From: Salvator merianae
Taxonomy: Eukaryota > Chordata > Lepidosauria > Squamata > Teiidae
Assembly: GCA_003586115.2 (NCBI GenBank)
Contig: QVOM02000034.1
Span: 127,755,936 to 127,819,935, forward strand
Direction of reading: 5' to 3'
DNA: 64,000 nucleotides
Position 1 is the stretch's first letter; the number at the start of each line of letters is the position of its first letter. Below, piece by piece: positions 10,740-21,961 of this stretch. The notes below the pieces were generated by a model. That model searched no databases and was not told the DNA's origin. It saw only the letters and a list, made by a program, of their open reading frames with translations. A program made the position numbers and the translations under genes.

Positions 10740-11560
10740 AGCTAAGGCTGAAAAGAAGAAAGGAGGCGAGGAGGGGAGAAAGCACGCCTTGTTTGTTTTT
10801 ATTTGCTTCAAGAGTTGAAAAAACTGGCGGCTCCGACGCCACCACCAATCCGCCTTTGCAGAGCAGCTCAGCCTCCGCCCCTTTCAGCAAATTAAAAAAA
10901 GAAGAAGGCGGGCGTGGTGGCTGGCTGCGCCGCCGGCGTGCATGTGGGCTGGCTGCGACTTGCAGCAGCCGAAGGGAGACCACTGAGCAAGCCCGGTCTC
11001 CTTTCCTTCCCTTTCAGCCCGCTGAGCAGGTACGCGGGCAGCTTCTCCTCAGCCGGTCTCTCTCACGGGCGGGCGCTGCTGCTGGCGGAGGTGGTCAAGT
11101 AAGCGGATCATTTTCTTCTCCTCCGTCGTAGGCGAGCGCAGCAGCGCTTCTGATCCACCGAAACATGGCTGCAACCCTCGACCTCTCCTCCCGGCGCTGC
11201 CCGGTCCGACTGCTGATACTTCTCCAGCTCTCTTTAGCCTTTTGGGCGAGGAGAGCGAGCTGCTCGGAGGACGAAGCGCAGGAGTTCGCGAGTCCCGACC
11301 CGCTGCCCGAGTCCGCCTTGCAGAAGCCCACCGTCTTCTTGGCCGTTGTGGCCAGGAACGCGGCTCACTCGCTGCCCCATTTCCTCGGCTGTGTGGAGAG
11401 GTTGCGCTACCCCAAGAAAAGGATCGCCGTGTGGTAAGGGAGCCAGAGGTGCCGCCGGGGCCCAGAGGGAAGAGTCGGGGGGCGGAGTGCTCGAACATCC
11501 TTCTTCCCAAACGCGGGAGATCATGGATCTGGTTTGACAACAGGCCCGAGGAAGGGGTTT
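10740..11560 (+). promoter_or_regulatory. COLGALT2: CpG island, promoter and 5' UTR of COLGALT2
   Basis: A CpG- and GC-rich block surrounds the first coding exon of COLGALT2. It includes GC-box-like sequences (CCGCCCC near 10876, GGGCGGGCG near 11067). No TATA box lies at a sensible distance from a defined start. The 5' UTR must lie between roughly 10900 and 11164, but the transcription start and any untranslated intron cannot be read from sequence. Confidence 0.65.
11165..11433 (+). CDS. COLGALT2: COLGALT2 coding exon 1 (start, signal peptide)
   Basis: This exon encodes residues 1-89 of procollagen galactosyltransferase 2, which transfers galactose from UDP-galactose to hydroxylysine of collagen in the endoplasmic reticulum. 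The ATG has A at -3 and G at +4. Residues 1-33 form a signal peptide: arginines, then the hydrophobic [12 protein letters not shown], then R-R-A-S-C-S before an acidic stretch. From about residue 54 the conserved N-terminal domain begins, with [20 protein letters not shown] and then RYPKK. The exon ends after TG of a Trp codon at a GTAAGG donor (phase 2). Exon 2 supplies the G. The C-terminal half of this roughly 620-residue family, with the ER-retention signal, is not in the window. Confidence 0.93.
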
Positions 11561-13685
11561 CAAATGGTTGAGTTAGGGGAATGCCTGCTTGGTGCGTGTG
11601 GAAGAAGCGCAAAGCACCTGGTCCATAGCTGAGGCAGGAGTTTCCAGGTAGGGTTGCCAACTGATCAACGGGGGGGGCGGGGAAGGAGAAATCCTTCCAA
11701 GTTTTTAATAACATGTTTTATCACCTGGAAATGTTTTGCAGGTCATGCTAATGTTGCAGACAGGGCAGTGTGCTTTGTTTTGTTTTAAAACCTTGGCGAT
11801 TCTAGTGCATGTAGAGATTCAAGACCAACTGACCCGTGTCTGCCTGGGAGTTGGCAGGAAAAAAGTAGGGGGCACAAAGTGGGGAGGAGAATCCTGCTGG
11901 TTGTCATTTAATTTGGAGCACACCCCGTCCAATGTGCAGGCATTTCTTTACTGTAATTTTAGTTGGTATTATATACTGTGTTACTTTCAGTCCTCAAAGG
12001 GAACTAAAACATAAAACAGGTAAATACTTTTAAGATTAGGGTATTTGACCCCCCCCCCAATCTATTTTCCATATCAGCCAATTTCCTGTTCTCCAGTAGT
12101 TATTAGTGGTGGGAAGATTCTTTTCTTTCACCTTGCTTACAAAACTCATGAGGGAAGTCTTCTTTATGTATCTGAAGTATTTAGAGTCAGTATCCCAAGA
12201 GGCTGCATAAATCTGAAATCAGGTTAGACAAACTATGTGTAAAAGGAGCTGTTATTTCATCAGGAATGATGATGCGAAAACAATCCCCTTTTAGTGTCTT
12301 TCCGATGGTGGTTGCTCTAGGCCTTTTTTGGTTGTTGCTTTAGCCTTTTCTAGCTTTTGGGGTTTGGGCACACCTATGTGCCTTCCAGCCTAGGAGATGA
12401 TTGGGTGTTTTTCTGAGAACTACTTCATCAGTATAATAAGCCAGAGAGATATACTACTGGGTTTTTGTGTAATAGTTGCTGTCTACGTTCTTGAACGAAA
12501 TAACTGTGTGATAGTTCCCAAATACATCGGTATGAAGTTAGAATTTGTAAGACATTTGCTTGGGAGACAAGGGCACATGTGGTAGAAATAAAGTTGGAGA
12601 GTGAGAGTGATGTTGGTGAGGAAGGAGCTGTATAGTTTCCAGACAAAAACTGTCATTGGTTCTTAGAAATAACTTAGCATGATTTATTGCAGAAGTCACC
12701 CCGTGTTTTAAATCATTACCCAGGTGGACAGACTTGTTCCACTAAATTTCTGCCTCCCCTGTGGGGGAGATAAAAATCTCTCCATAACACAGGGATCATT
12801 TTAGGGGCCCATACACAGGTTTTGAATGGGATGCTCTTTTGGTTGCTTATGTCTTCTAGGCGATTTTCTACTCCCAAAGACAGTGGGAAACACACACATG
12901 CAGACACCGACACTGTTTGCTTTTCCATGTAGCTGTCGAAGAGTTGCATCTTGTAAAATTAAAATGGTTCATGGCTCTATGGTTAAACAAATTGACAGTG
13001 GTTGAGAGAGAAGCATTTAAACTTATGCATGTGAAGATGACATAAAACTTTTCCAGCTTCTTTTTGTAGTTTTCAAGGGATGAAAGCTTTGAAGGCACCT
13101 AGGGAGGTCTCTAGGGTTCCATGACACTCCTGGGCACCATGTTGGCCACCTTTGGCATAAGGTTTTTGTGGCCTTGCCCACAGGCCTCACTATAACAGTT
13201 GTTTATGAAACTTCAGAGAGACTTCAGACCTGCCTCTCTGATGTCTGTCTGGCTTTGCTACTGTGAATAGTCCACACAGTCATGGATCTGTTGACAAATA
13301 TGCAACCTTGTGTTAAATAGCCATTGCTTTGGCTGGGAAGAGGGCTGTGCTGTCTTTCCAAAAATTTTCCATATGAACTTACCTGCCCTGTTTAATTCAG
13401 TTTGGAAAGATGAGTATCTCCTGTTGGGTGATCAGGAAGTTCAGAGTGAATTTCTGAGTCTGTGAAGTGGCATGAGGTCTAATATTACACAATAAATAGG
13501 TGTTTTGTTTTTTTCCCTGAGTTGCAGCAGTGAAAATGTAGAATAATAACAGGAATCATGATGAATTTAACCTGCCTGGTGCAGCAAGTTTCCCATGTGG
13601 CTATGGTTTTTAAAGTCAAATTTACAACCAGCTGCTATATAGGAAGTGGTGACATTTGTGTGTTCATAGGGCAGAGAGATCAGGG

Positions 13686-13824
13686 CAGGGGTCTCAGAAT
13701 GCTGCCTTTCAAATGTTCATGGACTGCAACTCCCATCAGTCCTTGCAACCAATCTGGGCAACCGTAAAGGATGATGGGAGCTGCCATCCAGCAACAGCTG
13801 GAGGGCTGCAGTTGAGCATCCCTG
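13686..13824. mobile_element. hAT-like short inverted-repeat element
   Basis: The element begins CAGGGGTCTCAG and ends CATCCCTG, and contains the two opposed arms CTGCAACTCCCATCAG and GATGATGGGAGCTGCC typical of a common amniote non-autonomous DNA repeat. No target-site duplication is visible at these boundaries. Confidence 0.55.
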
Positions 13825-14209
13825 ACTTAATGCCATGGGACATCCACAAAGATGTTAGTTTTGATTAATGTTGCCATTCTGCAAGGTCTGATCCCTGTTC
13901 TCTTTCTGGCCATTTGCACCTGGTCTGAGACGGTGGGGCTTTGGTGCCTCATCTGTAAGGGCTGCTCCTACTTCAGAGACCATCTGGTTATCCAGCCTCC
14001 TCTTGAAGATTCCTGGGAGAAACCAGCTTGGACCCTAGCTGACTGTCTCCCTTGTCGAACTGCTTTTCTTCAGTCTATTATTGCATGACCTAAACCCCCT
14101 CCTTGCTAGTATTCTCTTGCTGGCCCACTTCAACACCTTCAGAGGTCTTACCTGCTCCTGTGTGATTTTGATTGCATTAGTATGTATAGATTTTGTTAAT
14201 AGCTTAAAT

Positions 14210-14304
14210 CAGGGTGGTCAACTACAGCTCCCATCTCTCCTTGCCCTTGGCCAAACTGGCTGTAGTCTAGGAACATCTGGGGAGGGCATGTAGTTTGAGA
14301 TCCC
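14210..14304. mobile_element. hAT-like short element, second copy
   Basis: CAGGGTGGTCAACTACAGCTCCC and the following GGCTGTAGTCTAGGAACATCTGG resemble the family of the element at 13686. Boundaries on the right are approximate. Confidence 0.5.
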
Positions 14305-15393
14305 AAGATTAGAGTATCCAAGTTCAGAGGGAAATCTGTGTATCTGAACCCAGTAGACAGCAATGCTTGCATTAGTTCTATCATGATCGTATGTCTCATG
14401 GTTATCAGACAGGTACTGACAGGTAAGTCCCCTATAGATTATCTTGAGTTGCAAACCAATATAACTGGAGGTCTGTATCCTTCCCAGTCATGAAGGCTGA
14501 GAGTAACTGCAGACCAGTCTTGTTGCTGGTAGAGAATTAAACTTTCTGAAAATATCCCCCTCTCTTTTATTTGTGCTCTTCCTGGTAGGCAGGCAGTGTG
14601 TTTATCCAACGCCTCTTGCTCACAGGAGTGATCAGAATATTCTTTCCTTCAGGTCTGCAGCTCACTGTATCTTTGTGTTTGCTTGGGAATTTAATTCTTT
14701 AGAATTGGACTTCAGCATCCATTTGCTATGACTGTTTCAAATAACGAACAACTGATTCTGGGTTTCTTACATGCATAATACTTGGTAGATCTAATGGAGT
14801 GACTACGAGATCAGAAGCTCATGTCATGAACTGTTTATTGTCAGCTCATCTGACAGAATGGTGGGAAAAGTGGTTATTATAATTCCATTATTGGTGACCT
14901 AAGAAACTGAAAAGAATGAAAAACAAAGGGCAGTAATAAAAAACTGATTAGTGATGAACAAATATTGCCAGTATTATTTTTACACAGGGGATATTGTAAA
15001 TTATTTACCTTTAGCAATCTAGTCAGCTTTCAGTGTGTATAATATTACAAATAAATGTTGCAAATGTTCCTCAACTCTTGTAAAAATTATTTTTAATTAT
15101 CTGAAGGATTGCCAATTGGCTAGAACTTTATCCTCTTAGCTGGTTACCAGAAGAAATATCTCCTCAAATGTGTGGATATGAAGTGTCACAGTGAACCTGT
15201 ATGAGTAAAGTGCCTTTATAGGAAAGGTGGCAGTAGACAGTAGTTTGCCACACAGTATAGGCTTACCTTTGTGCAGAGAGTGGCTATTTACAGGGTTTAT
15301 TTAGCAAGAATCTTTTAACTGTTATGCAAAAAAATTGGTTAGCCCAGAATAGAATCTACTTCCTTGAGTGACTACATATTGTTGAATTCTAAA

Positions 15394-15606
15394 CCTATGT
15401 TCACATGCATCAAAAGCTGCCTCAAAAGTGCATTAGAGACAGTAATGTGTTGCCCTTTCATTCTCATCCCATCTCTAATCCACCTTTTCCAGCCCAAAAT
15501 GTCCATGTGAGGGAGGAGGGACAGAGTGGCATGTGAATAATCCCACTTGTGAACCGTTGTCCCTAAGCTGCCTCAGGTGCTTTTTCACTGCATATGAACA
15601 CAGCCT
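15394..15606. mobile_element. Inverted-repeat element, TGTTCACATGCA family
   Basis: The left end TATGTTCACATGCATC and the right end CATATGAACACAGCC are inverted copies, followed inward by opposed CTGCCTCA blocks. Related ends occur at 19079, 34836 and 50591, so this is a dispersed, non-coding DNA element of about 210 bp. Confidence 0.6.
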
Positions 15607-15831
15607 GCAGAGTTCACAAGTTGCTACATTCTCCAGTGTTCTTGGACAACCTCTAAACAAGCAAGGAGAAATCCTCATGGGAAAAGGTAGTCTTATGTAT
15701 GCTCAGAGGCATTTTACTTTTGAATCCGTTCAGGGGGAGACCTGCACATGTTCAGTGACATTCAACCTCTGCGGTTAGAATTCTTGTGATTAGAAGCAGC
15801 AACCCTATCACCTCACACTGGGAGAACTCAT

Positions 15832-15905
15832 TTATTTATAACCTTTGCATTTCACCCTTCACTGCAAAGTCCCAAGATGGGCCAAAACATATGATAAAAC
15901 ACTGA
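15832..15905 (-). mobile_element. LINE 3' end fragment
   Basis: TTTATTTATAACCTTTGCAT followed by CAAGATGGGCCA resembles the tail of the L2-like fragment near 690-760 and the piece at 37712-37800. Only the tail is present. Confidence 0.4.
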
Positions 15906-18900
15906 AACATATTTAAAAATAGAACCTTGCCTTCCTTTGTTCATAAGAGGATTGCCATGGTGCCTTTCTGTTTGCTGGATCTAAGTAGAAAGTAAAGATA
16001 AGAAAACAGAAAACTTTCAAACAATGCTTTCAGTGTTTACCACCCTTCAAGAAGCGGATAAAGATGACATTACTAAATTAAATTCTTGGGTGAGGGCTCA
16101 GCCATTGCTTCCCCCTCAAATGGTGCCATGTGCTTTTGTTCCTTTACATTGTCTGACATGTATTTACAAATGTTGATCTAATAAAGCAGCGTTCCGAACT
16201 TCAGTCAATTGTATGTCACCTTCACAGTGTTTATCGTACATATTTATAAATATTACTAAATATTCATGTGCCTGCTCAAATTTATTTAAAATCACTATGC
16301 CTCCATATGCCACCTGTAATCATCTTGGCTGCCATCTATGCCTCATGTTCCACACCTTGGGAAATGGTGTAACAAGATGTATGAGGACAATATATTTTGA
16401 ATTTCATTTACTGGAACATTCAGTGAGCAGGGAGGGGTCATCTTGAGTTGAATATGAATTTGAATTGCGTTTGGTTTCTTTTTAGAGGTCTGAAGGTGAA
16501 TAAATGCTAATTAATTCTAATGAGTTTCAGGGTAGAAAAGTGAACATATATTTGCATATATTCTTAGGTTCCAAGACAAAACAATTTTTCATTAATCTGT
16601 TAAATATGAGCCAATAGTCATTTTTCTGTGTTTAATTTTTAGGTGTATCTGTTTAAAGGATTATCCAGGTGAGGTACTGAATAATCCATTCAAGAGTCCA
16701 AGAGAAGCTTTTGTTCTACAGATGCTTTGGATTACAATGACTTTATGTCCCAGTTGGTAAAATTACATTGGGTAGGGCTGCTGAGGATTTTAATGTAGAA
16801 CATCTCTAGGGCATCAGCTTGGCAAAGGTCAATGTAGGCCTTCAGTTTTCTGAGAGAATACTGTATTATAGTCTAATGCCTAGGATAACATTGGGCCAAT
16901 TTTATAACAAGGGATCGTGTAAACAGATGTCCAGGTGGTAGCTAATTCCATATGATGTCATAGTGAAAACTTTCTTGCATGTAGAGACATGCATGGATAT
17001 AACATCAGTTTAGTAATTGAAAACAGCACTTACTTAGATCGCTGGCAGAGAAGCAGCCTGGAAAATGTGGGGGTCACTGCTTTAATCTCTGGCATCTGTC
17101 AGGAAGAAGTATGGCAACTACTTCTGTATCCTTGAGAAGGAAACTTTATGGATATGACCAAACTGGCAGCCAATTCTTCTCTCAAGGGTAGTTGAAGTTC
17201 TTTTCCTTTCCTGTTCACAGATTTCTACATGAGAGAAGCACCTTTAAAATAGTTAAAAATGTAGAGAAAGGAGAATATTTCAAAGTTGCAATAGATTTTT
17301 TTTTTAACAAAAGAAACAAACTGTTTCAGGCCCACTTATGTAGCAGCCCTGGGCTGTCACTATGGAAAAACAGGGCAGGGATCTCCTTACTTTCTCCTGA
17401 TACTCTGGACATAAGCTGAGCTAATAAACAAACAATTAAGGACTCAGAATATTGACCATAGAACTTGCCAATGTTTTGGAATTTAGAGGACTTGAATAGG
17501 ATGCTCACCTGTCATTGTTTCTTGTCCACAAGCTTTGAATGGGAATCTTGGAAGCTCTGTGGTCATCTGCAATGTTGGCAATCTCTAATATAGGAAGTTA
17601 ATTCAGAATATGAGCAGAACTGTAAGAAGTGCTTTGTCTTTCAATTTATACATGGAAATGCCAAGATCCATTCTTGGCTTGGTTTCTTTAGGGCAGCCAG
17701 GCTTCATGGAAATGTCTTTCTAATGGCTTAGAGTCATGGTAAAGAATTGAAACTTCTATGCTCATTTAGGCAATTGGTCTGTTGATTGTTTTCTCACAAT
17801 ACCTCATGAATACATGATTACACTGTGCTTTCAGCTGTGTTACTTGAGTCTTTGATTTATAGTCTAACAGAGTCAGTGGTGACAAAAAGAGGGTTAGAGG
17901 GGTGGCAGGTTGTTTTTGCTCCAGAAAAAAAAGTAGTGAACCATTTTTAGGCTAAATGGGCTTTTATGAAGACCTCACTATCCTTTTGTTCAGGCAGCAT
18001 CCACAGGGGGGTCAAGTCTAAAGAATAACATTGTCAAAGCCTTGAGAATCAGCATAGTTGCACATGCTCACAGATTTGGTAGGTGATGAAGTGTGCTAAG
18101 GCTGTATCTCTTGTTCCTCCTGCTCTTCTGTAACTGAGAAAGTAGCATTATAGGTGAGTAATCGCTGCCATGATATGCTGCTGGAGGACCCTAGTATTCG
18201 TTTGGCCAGTTGCGAAGAAGCAGGAACCATGGGAGTAAAAATGGGGGTGGCTGTAGAGGGGAAGACATGCCTTTCCACTGGTGTGTATTGCTGCAGGCAA
18301 GCTTCATGTGGTATTTGTGTTGGGGTTGCCTCTTCAGGCGAAAATCTATTAATGGGGAATAGTCATAGCTGGTAATACTTTAAACAAGGTGCGGTACATG
18401 GCCAAATTTTAAAGGAATACAAAAACAAACACTGAAGGCAGCCCTTGCTGACAACGAAGAACAGTTACATTTTTTCTAGATTTGTTTGTCAAGTGCTCCT
18501 TTTAACAACAAAAAAATCTCCTTTGATTACCTTGTAATGTATTATTGTTTCTAGAGTGCTTAGTCTTGCTCAGAGGTGGCGTGGCTAGCATTAGTTATCT
18601 TTGAAAGTTAGCCAGGGGTAACTGTGTATCTGTTTTGTGAATGTCACTTGCTACATCTGTGCAGAACTCATTTCTATAACAACTGGCATATGGTGTCTGT
18701 CAGCGAATTCTGAGCTGCATTTTTCTCCCTAAGGCATGAATTCAGAGCCTAGGTTAAATGCACTGATTATGAAGTTTTAAAAGAGCGTTGTGAGCAATAG
18801 AACAAGCAGACAATGGCTGGTCCTGAGAGCTAGGCTTTCTAACTTAGCCTGGTCTGCACCTTGTCTTAATGCTGAGAGAGACCTTTTTTTCATTGCAGAC

Positions 18901-19078
18901 AAGCAGGGTGCAGGCTCATGCTCTGTTTGGACAAAAGGGAGTTAGATGTCCCGGTGTGGTTAGCTGAATCAGATGTTGGGATTGACCCACATATTTTTAA
19001 TTAGAGAAGTACTTTTTTGGACGCTTACTTCCTCCTGCTCAGACTGAACAGTATCCTGATCTGTTAGGCTCTAGGCAC

Positions 19079-19282
19079 AGACTGTGTTCATATGCAGTAA
19101 AGCACCCCTGAAGTGACTTAGAGATGTTTCTGAGGTCGGATCATTCACGTGTTACTCTGGCTGTCCCCCCCATGATCATTCTAGCCTAGAGAACGTGGAT
19201 TAGAAATGGGATAAGTGCCACATACTACCATCTCTAAGACACTTTTAAGCTGCTTTTCTTTTGTTACATGTGAATGCAGCCT
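19079..19282. mobile_element. Inverted-repeat element, TGTTCACATGCA family
   Basis: AGACTGTGTTCATATGCAGT at the left and TTACATGTGAATGCAGCCT at the right are inverted relatives of the ends at 15394-15606. The interior is non-coding. Confidence 0.55.
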
Positions 19283-21582
19283 TAGTCTGGTTAGGGAGAA
19301 GTAAGACTCCCCTTTGTTACTGCAGCTCCACATTACTGTCTCAACCAACATGACACAAATGAAGTTCAATCTCACCTGGGCAGAATTGTGTGACAAACTG
19401 AGGTGGTGACCACACAGGCAAAAGGAATGGCTTTGGGGTGAATTTGGGACTCAAGGGACAAATGGAATTTTTAAAAAAAAACACTTTACCTTGTCCTGAG
19501 ATCACTTTTGGGGCAATTGGGAAGTTTGGGGTGGTTGGGGTGGGAGGCTACAAGGCCTGAGCCAATCCCACGCTGCTGTGTCCCAGGGACAGTGGTGGCC
19601 AGTGGGACACTGGAAACCTGGGGTGATGGTGGCCAATGGGAGGTGAACAAGGAAGGTGATGATGTGAGGCATGGAAAGCAACAGAGGAAGGTAGGAGGCT
19701 TTATTTTTATATTGTGTAATGTGCTTATTTTTAGTGTGTCTGCAGATGGCGTGGTCCTCAATAAAAGGACACCCAAAATCCACCCTGTGTGATTTCTTAG
19801 AGATGGGGTTGTTCACACACCAGTTTGCTTCTCGCACCTCTCAAACATTCTGTGCTAGATAAGGTGGATTAAAGAAGGGTTAGAAATATGAGGGCTGCAT
19901 GCTAGTGCCTCTGAAATATCTTTTTGTTATGTCTGAACACAGCTTGAGATGGTAAAATTGTGAAGAGCATTATTTTTTATGATTTCTTTTTTTCTTTCTA
20001 TAAAACCATTTCCTTAAAACATGCTAAGTAACAGTGAAAGGAAATTGGGAGACCTCATCTCTAGCTTGGAATTATATAATCAAATTATGCCAACCTTCTC
20101 TAATGAGTGAAGAATTTTAATTATTAAACACACATCTGTTTTTGTTAGTTTTTACTTGTTAGCTGCCTTTGGACTATTTTAAGGGAGAGTCATAAATAAG
20201 AACTTTGTGATTTGTTTAACTCATAGCACTTAGAAATACTCTCTGTTGCCCTTGACCCAACCTGGAAGCCAACACACTCCTTGCTAAAAGGCACTACTTC
20301 AGGTGAGATAATAGGATATTTCAAGGTTCCGTTGTAACAGGTGAAAAGAACTAATATACCTAGCTAGCTTTCCCTCCCTCTCTGTGTACAAGTTTTAAAT
20401 ATATCAGGTCATTAGTCATTTGATTTCTCCCCCCTCACAATGTTTAATGGTAATATCCTGTAATGAATATATCATATGAGGTTGATAAGACTGACCATGT
20501 AGTTTATCAGGGTTACCTGATGAAAAAAAGGATGGGATTCCTACACATTTTGAAGTTGTATAGAAGGAAGAGTTTCATCAAGTAACACCTGCTGAATTTC
20601 TTCTTCCATGTAATTCTTAAAGGTGTGGGAACCCTGACTTCATTTCCAAATAGTTGCCTATTTTTATCTCATTGCTGCAGCGCTTTCATATTCATCTGAG
20701 ATAATTTCAGTTACTTTATATACCCTGATGATACTGAAGTATGGATGTAGCTCACTGCGCTCACAGTACTTGGAATATATATAACATATGTATTTGATTT
20801 TCTGACAAAGGCCAAAGCTGGGTTGCTCTGTGGAAAACAATGACTATGCCATAGGGCAAAGAGAAGATTAAGTAGACTGTTCTGTATTTTGACAGAGTTG
20901 TTGTGGTATCTTGGATATAATTTTTAAAAGAATAAGCTTATTTGTTTGCGTTTAATTTCCTTTGGTTTACTCGAAGCATATTGATGGTCTCTGGACAGCA
21001 CAGGGGAATTCTGCCTCCTTAAAGAATGCCAGCTTTCCCTAGAACATGGACTGCCAGACTAGCTCCCACTGCTTTGATATGGCAACAGATGGACCTTTTG
21101 GAAGCTCATCACACTGAGCCCTTTTCTTTTGTTATTTATGGGCACATGGTGAGCTCCAGGAAGTTCAGTCCATGCCGTATCGAAGGCCTGTGCACCACGT
21201 GTCTCATCCTCCAGCAACATACTTGTATTTTAAAAACAGGGTGGAAAATCCGCCCTTTCTTTCATCCTAATTTTGGGGAAAATGCCAGCAGCAGACAGAT
21301 CTTCCGGTTTCACCTCGATGCCTGCGTGATGCCAGCATTTTAAGCACATTTGAATACTCCTTACTTATGGCTGGCTATTGGCTTCCTTTCCTCTGGTTGC
21401 AGATGGACTCTGATCTGCCTCCATTTCTTGACATTTTGCTGCTTCCAGATTGCCTCAAGTGGCAGACATTATGTCTAATAGATGCACGTTTTTCTCTGTT
21501 TGCATTATGTGAAGAATTTTTAACAGGCTAGCTGGAAGGCTATTTTGTTGTCCAGATTTGTTCTGTGGACCAGAATTTACTA

Positions 21583-21961
21583 CAGAAATTGACGAGTCTT
21601 CTTAGTGTATTTTTTTTAAAAAAATTATGGATATATAAAATTACACTTAATAACTCATGATTCAACAATTACCATTTTAAACTACTGACTTCCTCCTATA
21701 TTTCTTCTATATTTCATACCCCCCAACCACACAGTTTCTTTCTTCTACCAATAGTCTTCTTTTCTCTTCATTCTCTCCCTCCAGCAAACACCAATCCATT
21801 TTCTAGGTCCGCTTTCCAGATCTTGCAAAAGTTCAATAGAGGGTTTCCAGTTTTCACAAAAACCTATCCACTGCCTTATTTTTCTGTAGATTATTATATT
21901 CATCTGATCTCCGGAAGCTCTCAGAATCTTCTTCTCTTATCAGAAATTGACAAGTCTTCTT
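21583..21961 (-). mobile_element. 5'-truncated L1 with 21-bp target-site duplication
   Basis: Direct repeats at 21583-21603 and 21941-21961 match at 20 of 21 positions. Between them the minus strand encodes fragments resembling the L1 ORF2 C-terminus (W-x-x-F-C-E-N-W-K-P-S-I-E-L-L-Q-D-L), then a 3' UTR and an A-rich tail that appears as T/A runs at the left end. This is a classic target-primed insertion of a short L1 end. Confidence 0.8.

Larger units (their letters stand above)
6127..11164. other. Intergenic region between divergent TSEN15 and COLGALT2
   Basis: About 5.0 kb separates the two start codons. It contains the two CpG-rich promoters at its ends, a degenerate tandem repeat (6603-6690), a three-unit tandem repeat (7587-7705), an L1 remnant (7840-8115), a SINE (8805-9097), a CA microsatellite (9812-9835) and a CR1 fragment (10196-10426). 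I see no third gene. Around 9905-10060 are pieces resembling the ends of the inverted-repeat elements at 42999 and 57920. Confidence 0.7.

Noticed and set aside
10631..11131. 166-residue plus-strand open frame upstream of COLGALT2
   Set aside because: It lies in the GC-rich promoter and 5' UTR, ends before the true start in another frame and has composition-driven Arg/Gly/Ser content.
11049..11714. 221-residue open frame on the minus strand over COLGALT2 exon 1
   Set aside because: It is antisense to a confident exon inside a CpG island, where stop codons are rare by composition. The predicted protein is Pro/Arg/Ser-rich with no family features.
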